Shown here in pieces: positions 7,105 to 15,153 of a DNA stretch of 33,862 bases. Below the pieces are notes generated by a model. It saw only the letters and a program-made list of their open reading frames with translations. It ran no database searches and was not told where the DNA came from. This DNA comes from Bacteroidales bacterium UBA6207 (GTDB lineage: Bacteria; Bacteroidota; Bacteroidia; Bacteroidales; F082): the NCBI GenBank assembly GCA_002421995.1, contig DISP01000257.1, positions 18,883 through 52,744 on the forward strand, written 5' to 3'. The translations under genes were made by a program, and so were the position numbers. Positions within the stretch are counted from its first letter, which is position 1, and each line of letters starts with the position of its first letter.

Positions 7105-9525
7105 TTATTTTGTCTCAAGAGATAGTTTTATTACTTCGAGCATTGTCGTAACGAAATGAAATTCAATCCCTTTGATATAATCTTCTTTAATCTCGTTAAA
7201 GTCCTTTTTGTTTTCCTTTGACAGAATAATTTTGGTGACTTTACCTCTTTTTGCAGCAAGTATTTTTTCTTTGATACCGCCAACCGGAAGAACTTTACCT
7301 CTCAATGTAATTTCCCCGGTCATTGCAAGTGCAGGAATAACCTTTCTCTTTGTGAAAGCCGAAACTAAGGCAGTAAACATCGTAATTCCGGCAGAAGGAC
7401 CGTCTTTCGGTGTGGCACCTTCAGGCACGTGAATATGCACATTCCACTTGTCAAACTCCTCAGCATCAAGTTGAAAATCAACAGCATGTGCTTTAAGATA
7501 TGCAAATGCAATTGCGGCCGATTCCTTCATCACATCGCCAAGGTTGCCGGTAAGGCGCAACTCCCCTTTTCCCCGGCTCAGGCTCACTTCGATAAATAAA
7601 AGCTCACCTCCAACAGGTGTCCAGGCCAGGCCGGTGACTACGCCCGGAACCTCGTGCACAATTTCTGCATCACGATTGCCCATACCAACACCCAGAATCT
7701 TTTCCAGATCATTGGCTGTTAGCTTTTTATCATACGACTGTTCCATCGCAATGAATCTTGCTTTGCTCCGAATCAATCGTGCAATATTTCGCTCGAGTGA
7801 TCTTACGCCGGCTTCACGTGTGTGTTCTTCGATGATTTTGCTCAAAACAGCCTTTGGAAACGAAAGATCAGAAGCTTTGAGTCCATGTTCATCCAACTGC
7901 TTGGGTATGAGATGTCGTTTTGCGATCTCAAGTTTTTCTTCGAGCAAATAGCCACTGATATCAATGATTTCCATTCTGTCGCGCAAAGCGGGGTGAATGG
8001 TACTCAGGCTGTTGGCCGTCGCGATAAACATTATTTTTGAGAGGTCATAGTCAACCTCAAGGAAATTATCATGAAAACGGTTGTTTTGTTCCGGATCAAG
8101 AATTTCAAGAAGTGCAGCCTGGGGATCGCCATTTACATTGTTTCCGCTCACCTTGTCAATTTCATCTAAAACAAAAACCGGATTTGACGATTTTGTTTTT
8201 TTTAGGTTTTGGAGAATTCTGCCCGGCATGGCTCCAATGTATGTCTTACGGTGTCCGCGCAATTCGGCCTCATCTCTCAATCCGCCCAGCGACATCCTGA
8301 TGTATTTTCTGCCGACAGCTCTGGCGATTGATTTTCCAAGCGAAGTTTTGCCAACTCCGGGAGGCCCGACAAGACACAAAATGGGCGATTTCATATCCTG
8401 TTTAAGTTTATAAACCGCAAGGTGCTCAATGATTCGGTCTTTCACCTTATCAAGCCCGTAATGGTCCTGATCAAGGACGCGCTGTGCGTTGAGCAGGTCA
8501 AAATTATCAGTCGAAAACTCGTTCCATGGAAGTTCAACAAGAAACTCCAGGTAATTAAACTGCACACCATATTCAGCGGCCTGCGGGTGCATTCTTTGTA
8601 GTTTCGTCAGCTCACGGTGAAATATTTCTTCAACCTCCGAATTCCATTTCTTACGAGCAGCTTTTTCCTTTAAAACCTTAATTTCCGTTTCGTTTGGCGA
8701 ACCTCCAAGCTCTTCCTGTATGGTTTTAAGTTGTTGGTTCAGAAAATAGTCACGTTGTTGTTTGTCGAGGTCTGTCTTTACTTTGCTTTGAATCTGGTTC
8801 TTCAGATCAAGCATTTGCAGCTCCTTGGTAAGCAGCTCAAGCACTTTTGATGCCCGCTCCTGAATATCCGAAATCTCAAGCAGTTTTTGTTTTTCTGAAG
8901 CACTGATATTGAGGTTGCTCGATACAAAATTTACCATAAATACCGGGCTTTCAATATTGTTAATCGCAAAGGTCGCTTCGCTTGGAATGTGAGGCGACTT
9001 TTCGATGATTTGAATTGACAAGTCTTTGATTGACTGTATCAATGCATGAAAACCTTCTTCGGATGGCAAGGCATCAGGGCTGTCAAAAACACCGACTTTT
9101 CCTTGAAAATACGGTTCTTCTTTGGTTATTTCCAACAAGCGAAAGCGCTTTTTACCCTGAATAATGACCGTAGTGTTTCCATCGGGCATTTGCAATGTTT
9201 TCAGAATTTGAGCCACAGTACCCACTTCGTGCAAGTCGGATGGTGATGGGTCTTCGATGCCGGGATCGCGCTGGGCGACAACTCCAATTACTTTTTCTTT
9301 TTTGTAGGCATCCTTTACAAGTCTTATTGATTTATCACGACCCACAGTGATAGGAAATACGACGCCCGGAAAAAGCACGGCATTGCGCAATGGCAGAATG
9401 GCTAAATCCTCAGGCAATTCTTCAGCATTCATCATTTGCTCATCTTCGGCAGAGAGCAAAGGAATAAACTCTGCCTCGGAATCCAGCAGATCGGTAACAT
9501 TCATTAGCTTATTTTGATTTATCAT
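7105..9525 (-). CDS. lon: ATP-dependent protease La (Lon)
   Basis: 806 residues from ATG 9525. A TTG 18 bases upstream is possible but less likely, and an ATG at 9504 is a further alternative. Three parts are visible: an N-terminal substrate-recognition domain starting at LAILPLRNAVLFPGVVFPI, a AAA+ domain with Walker A GPPGVGKTSLGKS and Walker B PVFVLDEIDK, and a C-terminal protease domain with catalytic serine near residue 711 in PKDGPSAGI and lysine near 754 in GGIKEK. The residue spacing is as in E. coli Lon. It degrades misfolded and regulatory proteins in the cytosol. The 123-base gap upstream holds an inverted repeat (9567-9613) that may influence expression. A loose promoter-like TATTCTTTG lies nearby but does not match the consensus spacing. 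Confidence 0.97.
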   Translation of the reverse strand: MINQNKLMNVTDLLDSEAEFIPLLSAEDEQMMNAEELPEDLAILPLRNAVLFPGVVFPITVGRDKSIRLVKDAYKKEKVIGVVAQRDPGIEDPSPSDLHEVGTVAQILKTLQMPDGNTTVIIQGKKRFRLLEITKEEPYFQGKVGVFDSPDALPSEEGFHALIQSIKDLSIQIIEKSPHIPSEATFAINNIESPVFMVNFVSSNLNISASEKQKLLEISDIQERASKVLELLTKELQMLDLKNQIQSKVKTDLDKQQRDYFLNQQLKTIQEELGGSPNETEIKVLKEKAARKKWNSEVEEIFHRELTKLQRMHPQAAEYGVQFNYLEFLVELPWNEFSTDNFDLLNAQRVLDQDHYGLDKVKDRIIEHLAVYKLKQDMKSPILCLVGPPGVGKTSLGKSIARAVGRKYIRMSLGGLRDEAELRGHRKTYIGAMPGRILQNLKKTKSSNPVFVLDEIDKVSGNNVNGDPQAALLEILDPEQNNRFHDNFLEVDYDLSKIMFIATANSLSTIHPALRDRMEIIDISGYLLEEKLEIAKRHLIPKQLDEHGLKASDLSFPKAVLSKIIEEHTREAGVRSLERNIARLIRSKARFIAMEQSYDKKLTANDLEKILGVGMGNRDAEIVHEVPGVVTGLAWTPVGGELLFIEVSLSRGKGELRLTGNLGDVMKESAAIAFAYLKAHAVDFQLDAEEFDKWNVHIHVPEGATPKDGPSAGITMFTALVSAFTKRKVIPALAMTGEITLRGKVLPVGGIKEKILAAKRGKVTKIILSKENKKDFNEIKEDYIKGIEFHFVTTMLEVIKLSLETK

Positions 9526-9566
9526 AGATTTAAAAAGTGACAAATTGACACAAAGAATAATAATTC

Positions 9567-9613
9567 AACCTGAAACCCGCTGTAACAATTGATTTGTCAG
9601 CAAATTTCAGGTT
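9567..9613. repeat. Inverted repeat upstream of lon
   Basis: AACCTGAAA (9567-9575) and TTTCAGGTT (9605-9613) are perfect complements. Inside, GCTG (9579-9582) pairs with CAGC (9598-9601) and ACAA (9585-9588) with TTGT (9594-9597). The result is a long interrupted hairpin of 17 pairs between the GlmU-like stop (9649) and the lon start (9525). No T-run follows on either strand, so a plain intrinsic terminator is unlikely. An operator, an RNA processing site or a 5'-UTR element is possible. Confidence 0.5.
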
Positions 9614-9648
9614 GGGATAGCAAAGGTCAAAAGACGTGCCGAATAATG

Positions 9649-10833
9649 TCAGGCTCTCCGGTTTTTGTAAGTGAGACTGAAAATTTCGGAAAGTATCGCT
9701 TTTTCGTTTTTATCAAACGGCTTATTTCTGCGGGCAAAAACAACTTCGGCAGTTTTAATTGCTTTTTTCAGGTCGTAATCAATCAAACCTTGTGTGCCAC
9801 CCCAGGAGAATGAAGGCACGAAGTTTCTTTGAAATCCTGATCCAAAAATATTTGCATTAACACCAACCACCGTTCCTGTGTTAAACATGGTATTGATTCC
9901 GCATTTCGAATAATCACCCATTATTGTGCCGCAGAACTGAAGTCCGGTTTGCACAAAACAATCTTCGGCATATGACCAAAGTTTGACTTCCTCATAGGTA
10001 TTCTTAAGGTTTGAAGTGTTCGTGTCGGCACCAAGATTACACCATTCGCCCAGCACCGAATGACCAAGAAAGCCGTCATGCGCTTTGTTTGAATAGCTGA
10101 AGACAACAGATTGGGTAATCTCTCCCCCAACCTTTGAATAAGGACCGATCGTTGTCGGGCCGTAAATTTTGGCATCCATTTTCAATACGGCATGTTCGCA
10201 AAGGGCAAATGAGCCTCTTACTTTAGCACCTTCCATCACTTCAGCATCTTTTCCGATATAGATCGGACCTGTCGAAGCATTCAGGATCGCAAACTCAACC
10301 ACTGCGCCTTCTTCGATAAATATGTTTTCAGGGTTTACACATCTGTTTGTAGAGGAGATTGGAGCAGATTTTCTACCTTTAGTAATTAATTCAAAATCAT
10401 CACGAATCGCCTTGTCATTCAGATGAAAGATATCCCAGGTATTTTGTATTTTCAAAAAATCAATATCAGTATCAAACATCTCCATTTCTTCGTTGCTATC
10501 ACCGATGTTTTCGAGCGAAACGGCATTTAAACACATGGCAATGATGGTGTCATCCTTAACAAGTGCTTGTCCTTCAGTAAGCTGACAAATTTTATCAACA
10601 AGTGATTTGTTTGGGCAAATTGAACCGTTAATAAGCATGTTTATGTCAGCTTTCACAAGTGGAAACTTCTGGCTCAGGTAAACTTCAGTCAGGCTCGATG
10701 TGGGAGCGTTAAGGTATTTCTCCCATTTTTCCCGAATCGTCAGAATTCCAATCCTGAGGTCGGCAACGGGACGGGTAAATGTCAATGGCAGCAAGTTGTT
10801 GCGCGTGGCGCTGTCAAAAAGAATGTAGTTCAT
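9649..10833 (-). CDS. GlmU-like putative sugar nucleotidyltransferase/acyltransferase
   Basis: 394 residues from ATG 10833. The N-terminal part (MNYILFDSATRNNLLPLTFT, then RPVADLRIGILTIREKWE) is the signature of the Bacteroidota alternative GlmU family (TIGR03991), not the classical LxxGxGTRM pyrophosphorylase loop. The C-terminal half is a left-handed beta helix of hexapeptide repeats (GPIYIGKDAEVMEGAKVRG, IYGPTTIGPYSKVGG), with HSVLGEWCNLGADTNTSNLKN towards the end. Family assignment suggests the two last steps to UDP-GlcNAc (acetylation and uridylylation), but that is by annotation, and the nucleotidyltransferase half lacks the canonical motif. A 17-codon upstream extension was rejected because it begins in the promoter box (10882-10889). 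Confidence 0.85.
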   Translation of the reverse strand: MNYILFDSATRNNLLPLTFTRPVADLRIGILTIREKWEKYLNAPTSSLTEVYLSQKFPLVKADINMLINGSICPNKSLVDKICQLTEGQALVKDDTIIAMCLNAVSLENIGDSNEEMEMFDTDIDFLKIQNTWDIFHLNDKAIRDDFELITKGRKSAPISSTNRCVNPENIFIEEGAVVEFAILNASTGPIYIGKDAEVMEGAKVRGSFALCEHAVLKMDAKIYGPTTIGPYSKVGGEITQSVVFSYSNKAHDGFLGHSVLGEWCNLGADTNTSNLKNTYEEVKLWSYAEDCFVQTGLQFCGTIMGDYSKCGINTMFNTGTVVGVNANIFGSGFQRNFVPSFSWGGTQGLIDYDLKKAIKTAEVVFARRNKPFDKNEKAILSEIFSLTYKNRRA

Positions 10834-10881
10834 GTCTTTACCGTGTTTAATATTCAGTCTGTTTGGGCTTTTACTTTGAAA

Positions 10882-10889
10882 CAAATATA
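10882..10889 (-). promoter_or_regulatory. Promoter -7 box for GlmU-like gene
   Basis: Minus-strand TATATTTG fits TAnnTTTG, 48 nt upstream of the ATG at 10833. It overlaps the alternative upstream start at 10884, which argues against that start. Confidence 0.6.
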
Positions 10890-10972
10890 AATCAAATTCT
10901 TAAACTTTTCACATCGCATGTGAAAATGTTATTCTCTCAAAAAAAAATATGCTATATATGTGATAATAAGCA

Positions 10973-11007
10973 AAAAGGCCTTTGTCCATGTTGAACAAAG
11001 GCCTTTT
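10973..11007. terminator. Terminator after rpmE2
   Basis: AAAAGGCCTTTGT pairs with ACAAAGGCCTTTT around an 8-9-nt loop, a 13-bp stem with A/T runs on both sides. It lies 20 bases past the rpmE2 stop (11027, minus strand). No plus-strand gene reads into it. Confidence 0.85.
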
Positions 11008-11026
11008 AAAATACTTGAACAAGCAA

Positions 11027-11293
11027 TTATTTTGCGCGTACTTCGTAATGCTTTTTGTATCTGTTCTTGAATTTATCCACACGACCTGCTGAGTCAACAA
11101 GTTTCATCTTACCTGTATAGAAAGGATGTGATGTATGTGAAATTTCAAGTTTTACGACAGGGTATTCGTTACCGTCTTCCCAAACTATGGTTTCCTTTGT
11201 GCGCACGGTTGATCGTGTCAGGAAACTATATTCATTGGACATATCTTTGAAAACAACCAGTCTGTAATCTTTTGGGTGAATGTCTTTTTTCAT
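11027..11293 (-). CDS. rpmE2: 50S ribosomal protein L31 type B
   Basis: 88 residues, the length of type B L31. It opens MKKDIHPKDYRLVVFKDMSN and contains EYPVVKLEISHTSHPFYTGK, both typical of the family. No cysteines are present, so this is the zinc-independent form, which in several bacteria replaces the four-cysteine type under zinc limitation. Here it may simply be the only L31; the rest of the genome would tell. It is monocistronic: a strong promoter (11330-11360) upstream and a hairpin terminator downstream. The ATG at 11293 agrees with the family N-terminus. Confidence 0.97.
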   Translation of the reverse strand: MKKDIHPKDYRLVVFKDMSNEYSFLTRSTVRTKETIVWEDGNEYPVVKLEISHTSHPFYTGKMKLVDSAGRVDKFKNRYKKHYEVRAK

Positions 11294-11329
11294 CGCTTAC
11301 CTTGGCTTAATTAACATTTTTAAGGGCTG

Positions 11330-11360
11330 CAAAATTACTATCTTTCAGTAAAATGACAAA
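11330..11360 (-). promoter_or_regulatory. Promoter of rpmE2
   Basis: On the minus strand TTTG (11360-11357), exactly 19 bp, then TAATTTTG (11337-11330). This is a full match to the Bacteroidota consensus TTTG-N19-TAnnTTTG, 36 nt from the ATG. Confidence 0.8.
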
Positions 11361-11448
11361 ACTTTTTTGTGTTTTTTTTCGTTTTTTATTTATCTTCAGA
11401 ATTTCGATAATAATTTGCCGGCTGAGTTTATTTAAAAAATTCTGTAAT

Positions 11449-12522
11449 TCATTCAATATGTGATAGTTTAGACAGGAATAGCATGGTATCCACTCCATCA
11501 GCAAAATCAGATAAGCCCGGATATTGTGCTTGTCCAAATGGCAGCGAGTCTTTCCATTCACCATTTTTTGATACGATACATTGGAGAGAATCCTTGTTCA
11601 GCGCTATCTCGCCTGCCAGATCAGCCGTGTTTTTGTAAGTGTCGTAGTGCAATACAGAAACCGGCGATGAAAATGATTGATCCTGTTTTAGTATCAAAAA
11701 ACCATTGTCGAAGTGCGGCGTATTGTTGATCAGCAAAATTGCTTTGTTGTACTCATAATTATTGAAGTAGGCTGAATGATTTTTTAGCGAACCGAAGTTG
11801 GCAAAACCCTCAAAAAGTTGTGAGATATCATAATTCTCAGGCAGGTAAACTTTAGAAACATTTCTGCAGCCAAGTCCGAAAAACATAAAAATATCATCTC
11901 CAAGTGCTGCAATATCGTCTGTACTTTCTGTTCCGTCAATGATGGCGATGCTGTTTCGGTTTTTCCGGATAATATGAGGGTATCCGGCAAAATAATAGTC
12001 GAAATAGCGCGCAGTATTGTTGCTTCCGGTTGCGATCACCGCATCAAAGTCTTTGAGCTTTTCCTGTGTGAAATGAATGAATGATGCGAAGCGCGGCTCT
12101 ATCTCAACCAGCATTTCGGTAATCGCCGGCAACAAAAATGGATCGTCGGAAGATAATTTTCCAAGGAAGACCTTTCCACTTATAAGCACACAAAGAAAAT
12201 CATGGAATCCAACCAACGGAATATTGCCTGCCATGATGACAGCAACAGTTTCCGGTGTCTCACAGTCCCGGATTGGATAATGGTTTGTCCATTGGTACAA
12301 TGAGCCGGAGGTTAGCATAAACGCTATTCCGGATAAAGCAGAATTGATGCTGGGAATTGTAAACCATTTATTATGCAAGGAAGATTTCAGCACGGCTGAT
12401 GCAAGACTACTTGTTTCATTGTGCCAGTCGAAGCTGCCGGAATTAACATTTATATCATGGTCTTTGAGCACTTTTCCAAGCTTTTCAAAGGCCATCAACC
12501 TATCATACAGAGGTATGGTCAT
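11449..12522 (-). CDS. LuxC-family acyl-CoA reductase
   Basis: 357 residues from ATG 12522. It resembles the LuxC acyl-CoA reductase family (PF05893), an aldehyde-dehydrogenase-like fold that reduces fatty acyl groups to aldehydes with NADPH. Visible: VAVIMAGNIPLVGFHDFL (about 93-110), the nucleotide-binding type AVIATGSNNTARYFDYYF (161-178), NRNSIAIIDG, and the probable catalytic Cys219 in FFGLGCRNVSKVYLP. No other lux gene, acyl carrier or ferredoxin gene is adjacent, so bioluminescence is not implied; a role in lipid or aldehyde metabolism is inferred. An upstream GTG at 12576 was rejected because a -7-like element (12543-12550) lies after it. It is divergent from serC, with 128 bases between starts. 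Confidence 0.82.
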   Translation of the reverse strand: MTIPLYDRLMAFEKLGKVLKDHDINVNSGSFDWHNETSSLASAVLKSSLHNKWFTIPSINSALSGIAFMLTSGSLYQWTNHYPIRDCETPETVAVIMAGNIPLVGFHDFLCVLISGKVFLGKLSSDDPFLLPAITEMLVEIEPRFASFIHFTQEKLKDFDAVIATGSNNTARYFDYYFAGYPHIIRKNRNSIAIIDGTESTDDIAALGDDIFMFFGLGCRNVSKVYLPENYDISQLFEGFANFGSLKNHSAYFNNYEYNKAILLINNTPHFDNGFLILKQDQSFSSPVSVLHYDTYKNTADLAGEIALNKDSLQCIVSKNGEWKDSLPFGQAQYPGLSDFADGVDTMLFLSKLSHIE

Positions 12523-12542
12523 ATACTTATTTAAAACGTTTG

Positions 12543-12550
12543 CGAAAGTA
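12543..12550 (-). promoter_or_regulatory. Possible -7 box for acyl-CoA reductase gene
   Basis: Minus-strand TACTTTCG differs from TAnnTTTG at one base and lies 21 nt before the ATG at 12522. No upstream TTG is visible at 19-21 bp. Confidence 0.4.
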
Positions 12551-12592
12551 CAGATTTCTTTCGTTAAGAGATTCACAGAAATAAGAAAATCT

Positions 12593-12624
12593 TATCTTTG
12601 CTCAAAAATTATTTGTGTTTTGAG
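12593..12624 (+). promoter_or_regulatory. serC operon promoter -7 box with adjacent 5'-UTR hairpin
   Basis: TATCTTTG (12593-12600) fits TAnnTTTG, 50 nt before the serC ATG. It is immediately followed by CTCAAAA (12601-12607), a 10-nt loop and TTTTGAG (12618-12624), a perfect 7-bp hairpin. The hairpin would lie at or near the very 5' end of the mRNA, where it could stabilise the transcript or act as an operator. Confidence 0.55.
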
Positions 12625-12650
12625 CTATTCAAATCAATCCCATTACCACT

Positions 12651-13724
12651 ATGAAAAAGCATAACTTTTACGCAGGTCCGTCTATCCTGCCAGATTACAC
12701 CATTGAAAACACAATCGCTGCATTGAAAGATTTTGCAGGGACAGGTCTTTCATTAATGGAAATTTCTCATCGCAGCAAGCAATTTGTTGCTGTTGTTGAT
12801 GAAGCGGTTGCATTGTTCAAGGAGCTGTTAAATATTCCCGAGGGTTATTCAGTGATTTTTTTGGGAGGAGGAGCAAGTTTGCAGTTCAGCATGGTTCCGT
12901 TTAACCTGTTGAATAAGAAAGCTGCCTATCTCAACACCGGCGAATGGGCCTCCAAAGCCATCAAAGAAGCAAAACTGTTTGGAGAGGTTGCTGTTGTGGG
13001 CAGCTCTGAAGAGAAGAAGTTTAATTTTATTCCCCGTGGCTATGAGGTGCCGGCTGATGCCGACTATTTCCACATCACGACAAACAACACAATTTATGGA
13101 ACCGAGATTCTTGAAGACCTTGAAGTAGGAGTTCCTTTGGTGGCTGATATGTCATCAGATATTTTCAGCCGGGTTATTGATGTATCCAAATATGTGTTGA
13201 TCTATGGCGGAGCACAAAAAAATCTGGCCCCGGCCGGAGTGACCTTTGTTATTATAAAGGATGAGATTTTAGGAAAAGTTGACCGGGTAATTCCAACGAT
13301 GTTGAAATATTCGACACATATTTCAAAAGAATCTATGTTCAATACACCGCCCGTTGTTCCCATCTTTGCAGCGCTTCAAACATTGAAGTGGTTAAAGGCG
13401 GCAGGTGGAGTTGCCGAGATGGAAAAGATAAACATCAAAAAGGCTTCTGCACTATACGCTGAAATTGATCGCAACAGCTTGTTCAAAGCAACAGTTCCGG
13501 AGGCAAAAGATCGTTCACGCATGAATGTGTGCTTTGTTATGAACGATGGCTTTGAGGAGCTCGAAAAAGAATTCAATGATTTTGCCACTGAGCGAGGAAT
13601 GATCGGGATCAAAGGTCATCGTTCGGCCGGAGGTTTCCGCGCATCGCTTTATAACGCCCTCCCCTATTCGAGTGTTGAAGCCCTTGTGGCAGTGATGCAG
13701 GAATTTGAAAGCACGAAAAAATAA
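12651..13724 (+). CDS. serC: Phosphoserine aminotransferase
   Basis: 357 residues, normal for SerC. It converts 3-phosphohydroxypyruvate and glutamate to phosphoserine, the second step of serine synthesis, and also serves PLP synthesis in some bacteria. The N-terminus KHNFYAGPSILPDYTIENT and MEISHRSKQF are family signatures. GGGASLQFSMVPFNLL binds the PLP phosphate region. K190 in YGGAQKNLAPAGVTFV is the PLP Schiff-base lysine. SAGGFRASLYNALPYSSVEAL closes the protein. It is the first gene of the plus-strand serine operon; its TAA at 13722-13724 is one base from the serA ATG, so translation is probably coupled. Confidence 0.97.
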   Translation: MKKHNFYAGPSILPDYTIENTIAALKDFAGTGLSLMEISHRSKQFVAVVDEAVALFKELLNIPEGYSVIFLGGGASLQFSMVPFNLLNKKAAYLNTGEWASKAIKEAKLFGEVAVVGSSEEKKFNFIPRGYEVPADADYFHITTNNTIYGTEILEDLEVGVPLVADMSSDIFSRVIDVSKYVLIYGGAQKNLAPAGVTFVIIKDEILGKVDRVIPTMLKYSTHISKESMFNTPPVVPIFAALQTLKWLKAAGGVAEMEKINIKKASALYAEIDRNSLFKATVPEAKDRSRMNVCFVMNDGFEELEKEFNDFATERGMIGIKGHRSAGGFRASLYNALPYSSVEALVAVMQEFESTKK

Positions 13725-13725
13725 T

Positions 13726-14649
13726 ATGAGCATGAAAAATATTTTGGTTGCGACAGACAAACCATTTGCAAAAGTTGCTTCAGATCAGATAAAAAATATC
13801 ATTGAAGAAGCCGGGTATGTTTGTAATTTTCTGGAAAAATATCCAAATCAGGACGCACTTATCGCCGGGGTTGGTGAAGCAGATGCTATCATTATCCGAA
13901 GCGATATTATTGACAAAGCAGTTTTAGAGGCTGCAAAAAACCTCAAAATTGTTGTTAGAGCCGGAGCCGGCTATGACAATGTTGATCTTGCTTCTGCAAC
14001 TGAAAAAGGTGTGGTTGTGATGAATACGCCCGGGCAAAACAGTAATGCTGTAGCCGAGCTTGCATTGGGCATGATGGTTTATCAGTTGCGCAATCACTTC
14101 AACGGATCGTCTGGAACTGAGCTATTTGGCAAGAAACTTGGCATTCATGCTTATGGCAACGTCGGCAAACATGTTGCACGTATTGCAAAAGGTTTCGGGA
14201 TGGAGGTGTATGCCTTTGATCCTTTTGTGAGTAAAGAAATCATTGAAAAAGATGGAGTTATACCTGTTGGGAGCATTAATGAACTTTACGGAACGTGTCA
14301 GTTTGTATCGCTTCACATACCGGCTAATGCCCAAACAAAAAAATCAGTCAATTTTGAGCTGCTTTCTTTGATGCCTGCGCAATCAATGTTGGTGAATACG
14401 GCACGAAAAGAAGTCATCTGCGAAGAAGGTCTCAAACGAATATTCTCTGAGAAAAAAGGATTCACTTACGTGTCAGACGTTGCACCCGATAATCTTGCCG
14501 ATCTTGCGGAATATGCTGAGAGAATGTTTGTTACCCCCAAAAAGATGGGCGCTCAAACCGCCGAAGCCAATATCAATGCAGGCATTGCAGCAGCGCAACA
14601 AATTATCGCTTTTTTCAAACACGACGACATCACTTTCAAAGTAAACTGA
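13726..14649 (+). CDS. serA: D-3-phosphoglycerate dehydrogenase, short Bacteroidota type
   Basis: 307 residues from ATG 13726, with a second ATG two codons later. It oxidises 3-phosphoglycerate with NAD, the first committed step of serine synthesis. Two Rossmann-like halves are seen: RSDIIDKAVLEAAKNLKIVVRAGAGYDNVD (about 58-87, substrate side) and GIHAYGNVGKHVARIAKGFG (139-158, NAD side, with Ala in place of the first Gly of GxGxxG). Arg227 in NTARKEV is the usual catalytic arginine. The canonical His of TPHIGAxT is absent: the sequence reads TPKKMGAQTAEAN (270-282), and the Glu of DVFxxEP is also not recognisable. From memory, Bacteroides SerA shares this KKMG form, so it is a lineage trait, not damage. 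No ACT domain, hence probably no serine feedback through one. Confidence 0.94.
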   Translation: MSMKNILVATDKPFAKVASDQIKNIIEEAGYVCNFLEKYPNQDALIAGVGEADAIIIRSDIIDKAVLEAAKNLKIVVRAGAGYDNVDLASATEKGVVVMNTPGQNSNAVAELALGMMVYQLRNHFNGSSGTELFGKKLGIHAYGNVGKHVARIAKGFGMEVYAFDPFVSKEIIEKDGVIPVGSINELYGTCQFVSLHIPANAQTKKSVNFELLSLMPAQSMLVNTARKEVICEEGLKRIFSEKKGFTYVSDVAPDNLADLAEYAERMFVTPKKMGAQTAEANINAGIAAAQQIIAFFKHDDITFKVN

Positions 14650-14680
14650 GCATCTAATTACCTACTAAATTTCAAAAATC

Positions 14681-15130
14681 ATGAGCTATGAAGTGAATGA
14701 AATCAACAGCAAACAAATGACTTTTTTCAGGTTTGAAGACCTGAGAATTTATCATAAAGCACTCGATTATATTTTTTGGGTTCAAAGCATCAACCAGCAA
14801 TTTTCGGGCAATGCCGACAAGGCCTTATCAGCCGGTTTTTGTGAGGCTGCACGACAGGTGGCATTGCGAATTGCTGAAGGATCGGCACGTGAAAAACATC
14901 AGTTTATTCAATATCTTAAAGAAGCAAAAAGCTCAATCAGAAGTTGTCTTGTGTATGCAACGATTGCCCATAAACACGGCTATATCACTGATACGGAAGA
15001 GGATGAGTCGAGAAATCAGCTGATGGAGATGACAAAGATGCTTGGCGCCCTCATCACATCGCTTCAAAAAGGCAATGCTGCTCCTCAGGACCAATACGAT
15101 GAAGAGTTTTATCCGGCGAAAAGCTGGTAG
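14681..15130 (+). CDS. Four-helix-bundle protein (S23-like, TIGR02436 type)
   Basis: 149 residues, predicted mostly helical. The pattern FRFEDLRIYHKALDYIFWV (about 16-34), ARQVALRIAEGSAREKHQFI (60-79) and KEAKSSIRSCLVYATIAHKHGYI is that of the four-helix-bundle family first seen in 23S rRNA intervening sequences. Relatives include the Avd accessory proteins of diversity-generating retroelements. No rRNA or reverse transcriptase is near. The gene sits in the serine operon, 31 bases after serA and 23 bases before DUF1015. The family forms basic, toroidal oligomers that can bind nucleic acids; the role of this member is unknown. Its placement between metabolic genes suggests either a hitch-hiker or an accessory role. 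Confidence 0.82.
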   Translation: MSYEVNEINSKQMTFFRFEDLRIYHKALDYIFWVQSINQQFSGNADKALSAGFCEAARQVALRIAEGSAREKHQFIQYLKEAKSSIRSCLVYATIAHKHGYITDTEEDESRNQLMEMTKMLGALITSLQKGNAAPQDQYDEEFYPAKSW

Positions 15131-15153
15131 TTAGTAAAAATAATCAATAATTT

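Noticed and set aside
11449..12522. LuxC-like gene as sign of bioluminescence
   Set aside because: No luciferase (luxAB), luxD or luxE homologue is present. The family is also found in non-luminous bacteria.
14681..15130. Four-helix-bundle gene as Avd of a diversity-generating retroelement
   Set aside because: No reverse transcriptase, template repeat or variable repeat was seen in the window. The gene is inside a metabolic operon.
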